From NCBI RefSeq assembly GCF_900182745.1, contig NZ_FXTY01000004.1, positions 372,001-436,000 of the forward strand: a DNA stretch of 64,000 nucleotides, written 5' to 3'. Both the position numbers and the translations under genes were made by a program. The notes under the pieces were generated by a model. That model made no database searches, was not told the DNA's origin, and was given only the letters and a program-made list of their open reading frames with translations. Below, piece by piece: positions 24,860 through 33,541 of the stretch; position 1 is the first letter of the stretch, and each line of letters starts with the position of its first letter. The stretch comes from Shimia sagamensis. Lineage in GTDB: Bacteria > Pseudomonadota > Alphaproteobacteria > Rhodobacterales > Rhodobacteraceae.

Positions 24860-25678
24860 GTGCGACATCAGGATTTGGGAGAGCTTTTGGGGCCGGTGCT
24901 GCTGTTTGGTGGGCCGTATTCCAACTTGCAGGCAACAGAGGCGGTTCTGGCACAGGCTGAGGCGTTGGGAGTGGCCAAAGGCAATGTGATCTGCACCGGT
25001 GATGTGGTGGCTTATTGTGCGCAGCCGGCGGAGACTGTGGCAGCCGTGCGACGAGCTGGCGTCGTGGTTGTTGCTGGGAATTGTGAGGCACAACTGGCGG
25101 CCAATGCATTGGACTGTGGTTGCGGTTTTGAGGCGGGCACGGCCTGTGATCTGTTGTCTGCTGGTTGGTATGCCCATGCGAACGCGGAGGTCGACTCTGA
25201 GGCGCGGCGGTGGATGGCGAGGTTGCCGGATGTGGTGACGTTCCAGCAGGCGGACAAGCGCGTGGCTGTAATCCACGGTGGTGTGACCGATGTGGCTCGG
25301 TTTGTGTTTTCAGTGTCGCCTGAGGCGATGTTTGTTGAGGAGATTGCGACGCTGGAAGTGTTGGTTGGGGCGGTGGATCTGGTGATTGCGGGGCACTCCG
25401 GGATTGCGTTTGAGCGGCAGGTTGGGGACGTAAGGTGGCTCAATGCGGGGGCGGTGGGTATGCCGAGCCATGATGGGCTGCAGGAGACACGGTTTGCGGT
25501 GTTGCGCGACGGTGTGCCGGAGATCAAGAGATTGGCTTACGATGTCGAGGCGGCTCATGCAGCTATGCAGAACGCGGGGCTCACGCAAGGCTATGATCAT
25601 GCGTTACTCAGCGGATATTGGCCGTCAGAGGATGTTTTGCCTCAGGAACTGCGCTTGCCGCCTTTGGCCAAAGGGTGA
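24860..25678 (+). CDS. Metallophosphoesterase-like protein with altered metal motifs
   Basis: A 272-residue calcineurin-type fold. Expected motifs can be aligned but several ligands differ: motif I, normally SD-x-H-G-N-L-x-A, reads FGGPYSNLQA (Asp to Gly, His to Tyr); motif II CTGDVVAYC keeps the GD; motif III GNHE reads GNCE (His to Cys); the later IHGG and AGHSG keep their His residues. It may therefore bind metal differently or be a non-catalytic sensor. The start is a GTG at 24860 with GGAGG upstream. The 3' end overlaps the convergent xerD gene by 37 bases. Confidence 0.72.
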   Translation: MRHQDLGELLGPVLLFGGPYSNLQATEAVLAQAEALGVAKGNVICTGDVVAYCAQPAETVAAVRRAGVVVVAGNCEAQLAANALDCGCGFEAGTACDLLSAGWYAHANAEVDSEARRWMARLPDVVTFQQADKRVAVIHGGVTDVARFVFSVSPEAMFVEEIATLEVLVGAVDLVIAGHSGIAFERQVGDVRWLNAGAVGMPSHDGLQETRFAVLRDGVPEIKRLAYDVEAAHAAMQNAGLTQGYDHALLSGYWPSEDVLPQELRLPPLAKG

Positions 25679-26595
25679 TGGGTGGTAACCAGCTCACGCA
25701 GACGTTCATCCAAAACGTGGGTGTAGATTTCTGTCGTGGCGACATCGGCGTGTCCCAGCAAAGTCTGGATCACCCGTAAATCGGCACCATTTGCCAAAAG
25801 ATGTGTGGCAAAGGCGTGGCGTAGCGTATGTGGCGTGACTTTGGCCGGGGAGACGCCGGCGACGACGGCCAGGTCTTTGATAAGTATGTAAAACCGGTGC
25901 CGGGTCAGATGGCCGGAAGCGCTGCGGGAGGCGAAAAGGAAGCGTGACGGCGGCTTGCCTTTGGCGCGGGCGATATCTTCGGCGGCGTCGCGATAGGTGA
26001 GCCAGGCTGCAAGGGCATCGCGGGCAGGCGGCGAAAGTGGCACCATACGTTCCTTGCCGCCTTTGCCCATCACCAAGAGCATTTGAGGGTCGCCGCGGGC
26101 CGCGGAAACTGGCAGGCTCACCAACTCGGTCACGCGCATACCGGTGGCGTAGAGTAGCTCCATCAGGCATGTGTTGCGCAGACGGTCCCCTGTTGTGCGA
26201 CCGTGGGCGCGGGCGGCGGCAAGCAGCCCATCTACTTCGGTGACGTCCAGGGTTTTGGGCAGACGTTTGGCCCGGCCGGGGCCTTTGATCTGGACCGCGG
26301 GGTTGTTGCCGCGCCAGCCTTCCTCAAAGGCAAAACGGAAGAGTTGTTTGATGGCCGAGAGTCGGCGGGCACGGGTGGATTGGGCAAGGCCTTGCGCATC
26401 ACAATAGAGGAGGTAGTCCTCGATGTCCGATTGTGCGAGCCTGTCGAAGGTGTGTTTTTTGCCGGTGGCCCATGTTGCGAAGTCGCGCAGGTCGCGGGCG
26501 TAGGCTGCCTGGGTGTTGGGGGAGGCGCCCAGTTCGGCGGCCTGTGCCTCCAGGAAGGTGGCGATCCACTGCAGCATGTCGGCGGGCGCGGCCAT
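25642..26595 (-). CDS. xerD: Tyrosine recombinase XerD
   Basis: XerD, with XerC, resolves chromosome dimers at dif before cell division. The 317-residue protein has the N-terminal SAM-like core-binding domain (residues ~8-92) and the catalytic domain with Arg154 (GMRVTEL), the Lys of GKGGKERMVP, His256 and Arg259 (HTLRHAFATHLL), His282 (LLGHADVATTEIYTHV) and nucleophile Tyr291. No dif site or integrated element is nearby, so this is the housekeeping enzyme and not a phage integrase. It is last in a three-gene operon, starting 3 bases after the stop of the 505-residue gene. XerC homology cannot be fully excluded without comparison. Confidence 0.92.
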   Translation of the reverse strand: MAAPADMLQWIATFLEAQAAELGASPNTQAAYARDLRDFATWATGKKHTFDRLAQSDIEDYLLYCDAQGLAQSTRARRLSAIKQLFRFAFEEGWRGNNPAVQIKGPGRAKRLPKTLDVTEVDGLLAAARAHGRTTGDRLRNTCLMELLYATGMRVTELVSLPVSAARGDPQMLLVMGKGGKERMVPLSPPARDALAAWLTYRDAAEDIARAKGKPPSRFLFASRSASGHLTRHRFYILIKDLAVVAGVSPAKVTPHTLRHAFATHLLANGADLRVIQTLLGHADVATTEIYTHVLDERLRELVTTHHPLAKGGKRSS

Positions 26596-26598
26596 ATG

Positions 26599-28116
26599 TC
26601 AGCCCCGTGTGTCCAAGAGGGCCACTTGCAATGCGGCGCGGCGGGCGGTGTCCTCCAGGCCAACCGCGCGGAAGGTGGCGAGTGCTTCGGTCAGTGCCCC
26701 GAGGTTGCCGGCAGCGCCATCGTTCATGAGCTCCATGGCGGTCAGCAGGCTTTCACCAAGCTGGCCCCGGGCGAGCATGGAGGAAATTTCTTGCGGAACA
26801 CCCGCATCGTGAAATGCATCGGCAATGGCGCGGTGCACCGGATCGGTTGGTTTTCGAGGCGGGGTGCCAAGGGCAAGGCCGGCCAGAAAGTCCCGTGGAC
26901 CGGAGCGTGCGGCGCGTTCGTAGTCTGACGAAAGAAGAGCAATGTCACGGGCGAGACGGGCGGTGACACCTTGCAGCGGCAATTGCAACAGGTCTGGGCC
27001 ATAAAGGCGCGCGAATGGCACCTCAAGGTGGACTTGCTGCATCGCGGCCCAGGCTTGGGGCAGCGTGTCAGACACGTCGCGCAGATCTTGCTTGGTGACC
27101 GCACGATCAAAGGCTTGCAGAGCCGCAACGCGGTCCCAGATCATACCGGATGCCGACGGAGAACCCTCTGTGTAGATGCCGAGCAGCGCGTTTTCGTGTA
27201 GAGCTGACGTGCGCGCCAACCGTTCCGCGGCTTCAAGCTGAGCCTTCCAGCCTGCGGTGTCGCGTAGGTCCGCGTGAGCGTAGGGGCGTGGCAGGCGGGC
27301 GGCGGTTTGGCCTTCGCCAATGGCTTCATAAAGACGGAATTTGAGCGGATCAGGCCCGTTGGCGGCGACCAGCAGCGGCTCTCCTTCGAACAGTTCCGGA
27401 TCAAGGAAGCGCAGCAGGAGCGCATCCAATTCCTCTGAGATCAAACCCAACGCTTTGGCCGTGTCGAGCGTCAGCGCGGCGGCGCGCCAATCGCCTGCGC
27501 GAGCGGTGCAGAAAATTCGAGAGGCATAGTCTGTGGCAAGATGTGGTGCAGCTATGAGCGCCTCGCAGGCGCGGGCTTCCTGCCCCATCAACAAGGTCAC
27601 GTCGAACCAGCGCTTGAACAGCGACGGAGTGGTTGGGCCGGCGCGCTCTAGCAGAGCTTCGGCCTGCTCCAGTGCACCCATTTCGACAAGCTTGTCGACA
27701 CGGGCCAAGAGTAACTCGTTGGTGACACCGGTTTCGCGCGGGGCGTCCGCCTCTGCCAGCAGAAGCGTATAGAGCAACGCTTGCATCGCGGGCAGGACTT
27801 CCGGGCGTTGGGCCGCGACCAGCCCGCTGAGCGTGTCGGCCTCAGAGGCTGACCACAGCGAGGCGGGCAGGCCGGTGACGTTGGAAGGCAGTAGGCCCAC
27901 CGCGTCTTGAGAGGTTTCCGAGAGCGGGCTGACGTTGATTGCCGGAGTGGCAACGCCTTCGCTGACTGGGGCTTCGTAGAGTGGCAGGCCCATGTCCAAG
28001 GTCACAGTTGGGGTGTGGTCGAGCCAGTCAATCGCTGAGAGCGGTGCGGTTTGGGCGTGCAGCGCAGCGGTGCTCAAAAAGAGCGCGGCGAGGCTGTTGC
28101 GGAATGGGCGTATCAC
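26599..28116 (-). CDS. Exported alpha-helical protein of unknown function
   Basis: A 505-residue protein with a signal peptide (LAALFLSTAALHAQ) and an almost wholly helical, Ala/Leu-rich sequence (for example LVEMGALEQAEALLERAG, ARAGDWRAAALTLDTAKALG), suggesting TPR- or Sel1-like hairpins, though no clean repeat register is visible. No catalytic motif is seen. It starts with GTG, one base after the stop of the 49-residue membrane protein, and ends 3 bases before xerD, so the three are translationally linked. I recall similar proteins between aroK and xerD in Rhodobacteraceae, with no known function. A periplasmic scaffold role is possible. Confidence 0.75.
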   Translation of the reverse strand: MIRPFRNSLAALFLSTAALHAQTAPLSAIDWLDHTPTVTLDMGLPLYEAPVSEGVATPAINVSPLSETSQDAVGLLPSNVTGLPASLWSASEADTLSGLVAAQRPEVLPAMQALLYTLLLAEADAPRETGVTNELLLARVDKLVEMGALEQAEALLERAGPTTPSLFKRWFDVTLLMGQEARACEALIAAPHLATDYASRIFCTARAGDWRAAALTLDTAKALGLISEELDALLLRFLDPELFEGEPLLVAANGPDPLKFRLYEAIGEGQTAARLPRPYAHADLRDTAGWKAQLEAAERLARTSALHENALLGIYTEGSPSASGMIWDRVAALQAFDRAVTKQDLRDVSDTLPQAWAAMQQVHLEVPFARLYGPDLLQLPLQGVTARLARDIALLSSDYERAARSGPRDFLAGLALGTPPRKPTDPVHRAIADAFHDAGVPQEISSMLARGQLGESLLTAMELMNDGAAGNLGALTEALATFRAVGLEDTARRAALQVALLDTRG

Positions 28117-28117
28117 C

Positions 28118-28267
28118 CTATTGCCCCGTCAATTCCAAGGGGATCCGCACCTCGGCTTGTGGCGCGGAGAAATCCGCGCCAAAAATTGGCCCCAGATAGG
28201 CGTATGCCACTAAGGCCACCGCGGCCAATACCACCAGAAACAACAAGGCCCGAAAGAGTCTGCCCAT
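28118..28267 (-). CDS. Conserved 49-residue membrane protein
   Basis: The product starts MGRLFRALLFLVVLAAVALV and continues AYAYLGPIFGADFSAP then QAEVRIPLELTGQ. One transmembrane helix (residues 7-27) is preceded by two Arg residues, so the N-terminus should face the cytoplasm and the short tail the periplasm. The TAG stop is followed by one base and then the GTG of the 505-residue gene; GACGGGG within the end of this gene can serve as that gene's ribosome-binding site. The tight coupling and the clean charge pattern support a real gene. Function unknown. Confidence 0.7.
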   Translation of the reverse strand: MGRLFRALLFLVVLAAVALVAYAYLGPIFGADFSAPQAEVRIPLELTGQ

Positions 28268-28387
28268 AATATCCTCGATTATCCTGCCTGCTTTTTTTCA
28301 ACTTATAACTGGCCTTTCTGGCAAGATCACGTCATTCAATGCGCGAACCACACTTTTGGGCAAGGCTTAGCCGATTGCGGGCATTTG

Positions 28388-28936
28388 ATGAGCTATGAAT
28401 TGAAAAAAACCGTTGTGTTTGTTGGCATGATGGGGGCGGGAAAAACCGCTGTTGGTAGGGCGTTAGCGGCCAAACTTGATGTACCCTTCATCGATTCCGA
28501 TGCGGAGATCGTGAAGGCAGCCAATATGAGCATCGCCGAAATCTTTGAGCGAGACGGAGAAGCGTTTTTCCGCCTAAAGGAGAGTCAGGTGATTGCCCGA
28601 CTTCTGGAAGAAGAGCGCTGCATTCTGTCGACTGGTGGCGGTGCCTATCTGGCGGAAGGCAACCGTGCGGAGATTTCTGAGCGCGGTGTGGCTGTTTGGC
28701 TGGACGCTGATGTGGAACTCTTGTGGAACCGTGTGAAACACAAAGATACCCGGCCGCTGTTGCGCACAGAAAATCCGCGCCAAACGCTGGAAGAGATTTT
28801 TGAGGCCCGAGTGCCGCTTTATGGCTTGGCGGACTTGCCGGTGAAGGCAGACGCCGGGTTGAGCATCGAAGAAATGGCAGATCGGGTGGCGCAGGCGTTG
28901 TTAGACGCGCGCCCCGATGTTTTGGCGGAGACATAA
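28388..28936 (+). CDS. aroK: Shikimate kinase
   Basis: AroK phosphorylates shikimate to shikimate-3-phosphate, the fifth step of the chorismate pathway. The 182-residue protein has the Walker A GMMGAGKTAVG (residues ~12-22), the shikimate-binding DSD in FIDSDAEI and FFRLKE, STGGGAYL, and the lid region KDTRPLLRTENPRQTL. ATG at 28388 (MSYELKK) is used; the codon before it is TTG. aroB follows 3 bases after the stop, the usual aroKB operon, divergent from the xerD operon. Confidence 0.95.
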   Translation: MSYELKKTVVFVGMMGAGKTAVGRALAAKLDVPFIDSDAEIVKAANMSIAEIFERDGEAFFRLKESQVIARLLEEERCILSTGGGAYLAEGNRAEISERGVAVWLDADVELLWNRVKHKDTRPLLRTENPRQTLEEIFEARVPLYGLADLPVKADAGLSIEEMADRVAQALLDARPDVLAET

Positions 28937-28939
28937 GTC

Positions 28940-30052
28940 GTGGTGGAAACCGTACACGTTGGCCTTGAGGGCCGGGAATATGACATTCACATCGGGCCGG
29001 GCCTGCTGGCAAAATCCGGTGCTTTGATTGGACCGATGCTGGCACGCAAGCAGGTGTGTGTGGTGACGGATGAGAATGTTGCGGCGCTGCATCTGGAGAC
29101 CTTGCGAGCAGGCTTGGCGGCGGAAGGCATTGCCATGGAGGCGCTGGTGCTGCCTGCGGGTGAGAGCACCAAGAGCTGGGCGTTTTTGGAACAAACAGTT
29201 GAGTGGTTGCTGTCACAACGCGTGGAGCGCAAGGACCTTGTGGTGGCGCTTGGCGGTGGGGTGATTGGTGATCTGACCGGTTTTGCGGCAGCGATCTTGC
29301 GCCGTGGCGTGGGCTTTGTGCAGATCCCAACCAGTCTTTTGGCGCAGGTGGATAGCTCAGTTGGCGGCAAAACTGGCATCAACAGTCCATTGGGAAAGAA
29401 CCTTGTGGGGGCCTTTCATCAGCCGCGGTTGGTTTTGGCGGATATCGATGTGTTGGGCACGCTGACGCCGCGTGATTTCCTCGCCGGATATGGCGAAGTT
29501 GTGAAATACGGGATGTTGGGTGACGCCAATTTCTTTGAATGGTTGGAGGCGCAGGGGCCCGCGCTCGCAGCGGGTGATGAGGCGGCGCGGATTGCGGCGG
29601 TGAAACGATCCTGTGAGATGAAAGCCGAGATTGTGGTGCGTGATGAGACCGAGCAGGGGGATCGCGCTTTGCTCAATCTGGGGCATACTTTCTGTCATGC
29701 TTTGGAAGCCGCCACCGGCTATGGCGACCGGTTGTTGCACGGTGAAGGTGTGGCCGTGGGCTGTGCGCTGGCGTTTGAATTGTCGATGCGTTTGGGGCTC
29801 TGTGCGCAGGAAGCGCCAAGCCGGGTGCGGGAGCATCTGCGGGCCATGGGCATGAAAGTGGATCTCAAAGACATTGAGGGTGAACTGCCGGACGCTGATG
29901 AATTGTTGGAGCTGATGGGGCAGGACAAGAAGGTTGTGGATGGTCAGTTGCGTTTCATTCTGGCGCGCGGGATTGGCGAGGCGTTTGTGACCGCGGATGT
30001 GCCGTGTGATGTGGTGCGCCAGTTGCTGCAAGAAGAGTTGGCACGGCGGTAA
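28940..30052 (+). CDS. aroB: 3-Dehydroquinate synthase
   Basis: AroB cyclises DAHP to 3-dehydroquinate using NAD and zinc. The 370-residue protein shows VVTDENVAALH, PAGESTKSWAFLE, the NAD loop ALGGGVIGDLTGFAA, PTSLLAQVDSSVGGKTGIN, the zinc ligand regions GEVVKYGML and NLGHTFCHALE, and LHGEGVAVG. The start is GTG at 28940 (a second GTG follows), 3 bases after the aroK stop. It works two steps apart from AroK in the same pathway, which feeds chorismate to the tryptophan synthase encoded next. Confidence 0.96.
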   Translation: MVETVHVGLEGREYDIHIGPGLLAKSGALIGPMLARKQVCVVTDENVAALHLETLRAGLAAEGIAMEALVLPAGESTKSWAFLEQTVEWLLSQRVERKDLVVALGGGVIGDLTGFAAAILRRGVGFVQIPTSLLAQVDSSVGGKTGINSPLGKNLVGAFHQPRLVLADIDVLGTLTPRDFLAGYGEVVKYGMLGDANFFEWLEAQGPALAAGDEAARIAAVKRSCEMKAEIVVRDETEQGDRALLNLGHTFCHALEAATGYGDRLLHGEGVAVGCALAFELSMRLGLCAQEAPSRVREHLRAMGMKVDLKDIEGELPDADELLELMGQDKKVVDGQLRFILARGIGEAFVTADVPCDVVRQLLQEELARR

Positions 30053-30103
30053 GTTTAGCGGCGCGGCAATCGGTCCCATGACATAGATGTTACAAAGCGG
30101 ACA

Positions 30104-30145
30104 GGGTCACCTCTGAAAAGGTAACCAGAGGGACCCCCGCTTATG
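30104..30145 (+). promoter_or_regulatory. Structured trpB leader with two mutually exclusive hairpins over the ribosome-binding site
   Basis: Stem A: GGGTC (30104-30108), bulged A, CCTCTG (30110-30115) pair with CAGAGG (30126-30131) and GACCC (30132-30136), 11 pairs around a 10-base loop. This buries AGAGGGA, the trpB ribosome-binding site, 12 bases before the ATG at 30143. Stem B: GGTCACCT (30105-30112) can instead pair with AGGTAACC (30119-30126) with one mismatch, which would free AGAGGGA. The two cannot form together. This is the layout of a translational switch or thermosensor; no ligand is implied by sequence alone. Confidence 0.6.
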
Positions 30146-31351
30146 TCTTCGTATTTGAAAGAAACCCCGACACGTGACGGCTTTTTTGGGGAGTATGGCG
30201 GCGCACAATTGCCGCCCGTGCTCGAGCCACACTTTAAAGAGATCGCGGAAGCCTATGATAAGATTTCAAAATCAGCAGACTACATTCGGGACCTGCGTTA
30301 CATCCGGAAACATTTCCAAGGGCGCCCGACGCCGGTGTCACACCTGAAAAACCTGTCTGAGATTTGCGGTGGCGCACAGATTTACGCCAAGCGCGAAGAC
30401 CTGAACCACACCGGCGCGCACAAATTAAACCACTGTATGGCGGAAGGTCTGCTGGCCAAGCACATGGGCAAAACCAAGCTGATGGCGGAAACCGGTGCGG
30501 GGCAGCATGGCGTGGCGCTGGCGACGGCGGCGGCATATTTTGGCATGGAGTGCGAGATCCACATGGGGGAGATCGACATTGCCAAAGAGGCGCCCAATGT
30601 AACGCGCATGAAGCTTTTGGGGGCGGAAGTGGTGCCTGTTGGCTTTGGTGGGCGCTCGCTCAAAGAAGCAGTGGACAGCGCATTTGAGAGCTACGTGCCA
30701 CAGGCAGACACCGCGCTGTTTGCAATCGGCTCGGTGGTGGGGCCACATCCCTTCCCGATGATGGTGCGGGATTTCCAGCACATTGTCGGCATTGAGGCAC
30801 GCGAGCAGTTCCTGGAGATGACCGGTAACTTGCCAGATATCGTTGCTGCTTGTGTCGGCGGCGGGTCCAACGCGATGGGCATGTTTGCCGGATTCATTGA
30901 GGACAAAGATGTGGCGCTGTATGGTGTGGAGCCACTGGGCACATCGTCAAAGCTGGGGGAGCACGCGGCCACCATCACCTATGGTGAGGACGGGGACATT
31001 CACGGGTTCCGCACCATGCTTCTGAAAGACGAGAACGGTGAGCCTGCACCGGTGCACACGGTGGCATCCGGATTGGATTATCCGGGTGTGGGGCCAGAGC
31101 ACGCGCATTTGTATCGCACCGGGCGGGCCAGCTATACGGCGGCAAACGACAAAGAGGCGTTGGATGCGTTTTACAAGCTGAGCCGTCACGAGGGTATTAT
31201 TCCGGCACTTGAAAGCGCGCATGCGGTGGCGTTTGCCATGCGGGAAGCGGCGAGTAACCCGGGCAAATCGATTCTGCTCAACCTGTCAGGACGGGGTGAT
31301 AAAGATATCGACTATGTGACTGAGACCTATGGGTTCAGCGTCGGTAACTGA
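30143..31351 (+). CDS. trpB: Tryptophan synthase beta chain
   Basis: TrpB condenses indole and serine to tryptophan with PLP. The 402-residue protein has [14 protein letters not shown] with the PLP Lys94, [34 protein letters not shown], the phosphate-binding [23 protein letters not shown] and [12 protein letters not shown]. The reading [17 protein letters not shown] differs from the HKINNAL-type usual in proteobacterial TrpB paired with TrpA, and no trpA or trpF lies nearby. It may be a stand-alone or second copy. It follows aroB by 90 bases and has the hairpin leader described separately. Confidence 0.93.
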   Translation: MSSYLKETPTRDGFFGEYGGAQLPPVLEPHFKEIAEAYDKISKSADYIRDLRYIRKHFQGRPTPVSHLKNLSEICGGAQIYAKREDLNHTGAHKLNHCMAEGLLAKHMGKTKLMAETGAGQHGVALATAAAYFGMECEIHMGEIDIAKEAPNVTRMKLLGAEVVPVGFGGRSLKEAVDSAFESYVPQADTALFAIGSVVGPHPFPMMVRDFQHIVGIEAREQFLEMTGNLPDIVAACVGGGSNAMGMFAGFIEDKDVALYGVEPLGTSSKLGEHAATITYGEDGDIHGFRTMLLKDENGEPAPVHTVASGLDYPGVGPEHAHLYRTGRASYTAANDKEALDAFYKLSRHEGIIPALESAHAVAFAMREAASNPGKSILLNLSGRGDKDIDYVTETYGFSVGN

Positions 31352-31375
31352 TCATTTGTCCTAGGTAGAAAAGGA

Positions 31376-31410
31376 CAGCGCCCGAGGGAGACCCCGGGCG
31401 CTGTTTTGTT
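31376..31410. terminator. Terminator between trpB and pepT
   Basis: CAGCGCCCG (31376-31384) pairs perfectly with CGGGCGCTG (31395-31403), then TTTTGTT on the plus strand and TCCTTTTC on the minus strand, so it can serve both convergent genes. Confidence 0.8.
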
Positions 31411-32653
31411 ATTTGGCGGCAATTTTTACGAGGTTGGAAATCATGCGTGTGGCGCTGGCCATGTCTTGCACAGAGACCCATTCCAGCGGGCCGTGGATTT
31501 CCATCATGCCGGTGTAGAGATTGGGGCAGGGCACACCCAATTCGGTCAGGCGGGAGCCGTCGGTGCCGCCACGGATTGGCACGGATTCCGGATCAAAGCC
31601 TTCGGTGCGGATAGCAGCGCGAGCGAGCTCCACGGGGGTCATATCCTTCTCCAGCCAGTAGCGCATGTTGCGGTATTGTTTGCTGATCTCGCAGCCAACT
31701 TTGGAACTGGGGAAGTCACTTTCGGCTTTGGCGCAAGCGGCTTTCAGGCGGGTGGCTTGGGCTTCGAGGTCGTCCATTTCAAAGGCGCGCAGGATGAAGC
31801 GAAGCGTGACCTCGCTGCTGCCACCTTCTTGAGCGTAGACATGGGTGAAGCTTTCACGTCCTGAGGTGGTTTCCGGGGTGGTGCCGGGCTCGTCGAGATC
31901 AGAGACGATCTGTGCCGCCACATGCAGGGCGTTGGTCATCTTGTCTTTTGCATAGCCGGGGTGGGCGGAGGTGCCGGTGATGGTGACTACAGCGCCGTCA
32001 GCGGAGAAGGTTTCATACTCCATTGTGCCGCGTTTAGCGCCGTCCAGCGTGTAGGCGAAATCAACGCCAAAATCGGCGGGCAGGTCGGCGTGCACACCTT
32101 TGCCAATCTCTTCGTCTGGTGTGAAAGCCAGGCGGACTTTGCCGTGTTTCAGGTCTGGCGTGGTCAGCAGGTGCTCGGCCATGGTCATGATGATGGCGAC
32201 GCCAGCTTTATCGTCGGCGCCCAGCAAGGTGAGGCCGGAGGCGGCGATGATGTCCTCGCCTTCTTTGCCTGCGAGGTAAGCGGAAGTAGATGGGTTCAAA
32301 ACCAGATCCGGGTTGTCCGGGTATGTGATGTCGCTGCCGTCCCAGTTGGCAATTACGCGGGGTTTTACGTCAGTGGCGTTGAACTGTGGCGCTGTGTCGA
32401 CATGGGCACAAAAACCGATTGTGGGGGCGGTCTCGACCGTGGCGGGTACAGTTGCGAGAACCACGCCGTAAGAGGTCAATTCCACGTCTGAGGCACCGAT
32501 GCGTTTCAACTCCGCGACCAAATGACGGGAGACGTCGAGTTGGATCTCGGTCGATGGGGTGCTGGTGGAATGTTCGTCAGATTGGCTGTCGATGGCGCAA
32601 TAGGTGACCAGGCGGTCCGAGAGTTGGTTGTCAAATTTTGTGGGGTCGCTCAT
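31409..32653 (-). CDS. pepT: Peptidase T (tripeptide aminopeptidase)
   Basis: PepT is a cytoplasmic M20 zinc peptidase that removes the N-terminal residue of tripeptides. The 414-residue length is right. Metal-ligand motifs are GFCAHVDTAPQFN, LLGADDKAGVAII, FTPDEEIGKG, the YTLDGAKRGTMEYETF segment and, near the end, GGTDGSRLTELGVPCPNLYTG with EIHGPLEWVSV. The ATG at 32653 is preceded by GAGG; the longer frame reads through the Gly-rich antisense of ssb and is discarded. Confidence 0.93.
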   Translation of the reverse strand: MSDPTKFDNQLSDRLVTYCAIDSQSDEHSTSTPSTEIQLDVSRHLVAELKRIGASDVELTSYGVVLATVPATVETAPTIGFCAHVDTAPQFNATDVKPRVIANWDGSDITYPDNPDLVLNPSTSAYLAGKEGEDIIAASGLTLLGADDKAGVAIIMTMAEHLLTTPDLKHGKVRLAFTPDEEIGKGVHADLPADFGVDFAYTLDGAKRGTMEYETFSADGAVVTITGTSAHPGYAKDKMTNALHVAAQIVSDLDEPGTTPETTSGRESFTHVYAQEGGSSEVTLRFILRAFEMDDLEAQATRLKAACAKAESDFPSSKVGCEISKQYRNMRYWLEKDMTPVELARAAIRTEGFDPESVPIRGGTDGSRLTELGVPCPNLYTGMMEIHGPLEWVSVQDMASATRMISNLVKIAAK

Positions 32654-32742
32654 GTCGGGCCTCGCTGAATGATCGTTCACTTGTGCAAGACATTGGGAGA
32701 AGTTTGGGGTGGTGTAAAGGCTGGCGCGGGTGTTGTTCGCAC

Positions 32743-32771
32743 AAAAAGAGGCCGCCGAAAGGGCGACCTCT
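32743..32771 (-). terminator. Terminator of ssb
   Basis: A 10-pair stem with one mismatch (32747-32756 with 32762-32771), loop about 5 bases; on the minus strand it is followed by TTTTTGTG. It is 25 bases past the ssb stop. Confidence 0.75.
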
Positions 32772-32795
32772 GAAACTGTCTCACTTTGGTGTGAC

Positions 32796-33314
32796 TTAGA
32801 ACGGGATTTCGTCGTCCATGTCCCGGCTTGGAGCGGGGCCACCTTGGTTGCTGCCACCGCCGCCACCGAAATTGCCGCCGCCACCTTGATCGTATCCACC
32901 GCCACCTTGGTCATAGCCGCCACCGCTGCTACCGCCGCCAAAGCCGCCGCCGTCGCCGCCAGAGCGGCCGTCGAGCATGGTCAGAACGCCGTCAAAGCCT
33001 TGCAGCACCACTTCGGTGGAGTAGCGGTCTTGACCGGATTGGTCTTGCCACTTGCGGGTTTGCAATTTGCCTTCAATGTAGACCTTTGAGCCTTTGCGCA
33101 GGTACTGTTCTGCAATGCGCACGAGGCCTTCCTGGAAAATAGCAACGGAGTGCCATTCGGTGCGTTCCTTGCGCTCGCCGGTATTGCGATCTTTCCAGGT
33201 TTCAGAAGTGGCAATGCGCAGGTTGCACACTTTACCGCCGTTCTGGAAGGAGCGTACCTCGGGGTCGCGCCCCAAGTTGCCAATGATAATTACTTTGTTC
33301 ACCGATCCGGCCAT
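32796..33314 (-). CDS. ssb: Single-stranded DNA-binding protein
   Basis: SSB coats single-stranded DNA and recruits repair and replication partners. The 172-residue protein has an OB fold ([20 protein letters not shown], then [39 protein letters not shown]), a glycine-rich tail with GGGGYDQ repeats from about residue 118, and the conserved acidic tip MDDEIPF that contacts partner proteins such as RecG, also encoded in this window. An inverted repeat lies upstream; no LexA-type GTTC-N7-GTTC is seen there. Confidence 0.96.
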   Translation of the reverse strand: MAGSVNKVIIIGNLGRDPEVRSFQNGGKVCNLRIATSETWKDRNTGERKERTEWHSVAIFQEGLVRIAEQYLRKGSKVYIEGKLQTRKWQDQSGQDRYSTEVVLQGFDGVLTMLDGRSGGDGGGFGGGSSGGGYDQGGGGYDQGGGGNFGGGGGSNQGGPAPSRDMDDEIPF

Positions 33315-33378
33315 GCGCCTATGTCTCCCACGGATTCTTTAACTCGATTTGGGGCACCATACACCACTGCGGGGGATG

Positions 33379-33401
33379 AATGGGAAGCGGTTTCTCCCAT
33401 T
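33379..33401. promoter_or_regulatory. Inverted repeat in the ssb upstream region
   Basis: AATGGGA (33379-33385) and TCCCATT (33395-33401) form a perfect 7-base inverted repeat with a 9-base spacer, about 65 bases upstream of the ssb start. It is a possible operator; no regulator is identified. Confidence 0.35.
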
Positions 33402-33541
33402 ACAAAGAAGGAAACTTGTGGATAACCTGAGGCGGGAAAGACGCGGGACGCGCGGGATTTTGCCAAGTGGCGGTCCTTGGTCTAGAAAATTCCCTGCAAT
33501 TTGATTAAGAAGGCCGCAAAAGCAGGGTGGAGCAGGCGCAC

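Noticed and set aside
25642..26595. Phage or island integrase next to an accessory region
   Set aside because: The recombinase matches XerD in length and motifs, is in an operon facing aroKB, and no att sites, tRNA or phage genes are nearby.
32820..32950. Gly-codon repeats suggesting a tandem repeat
   Set aside because: This is the glycine-rich tail of SSB (GGGGYDQ repeats), a normal low-complexity linker.
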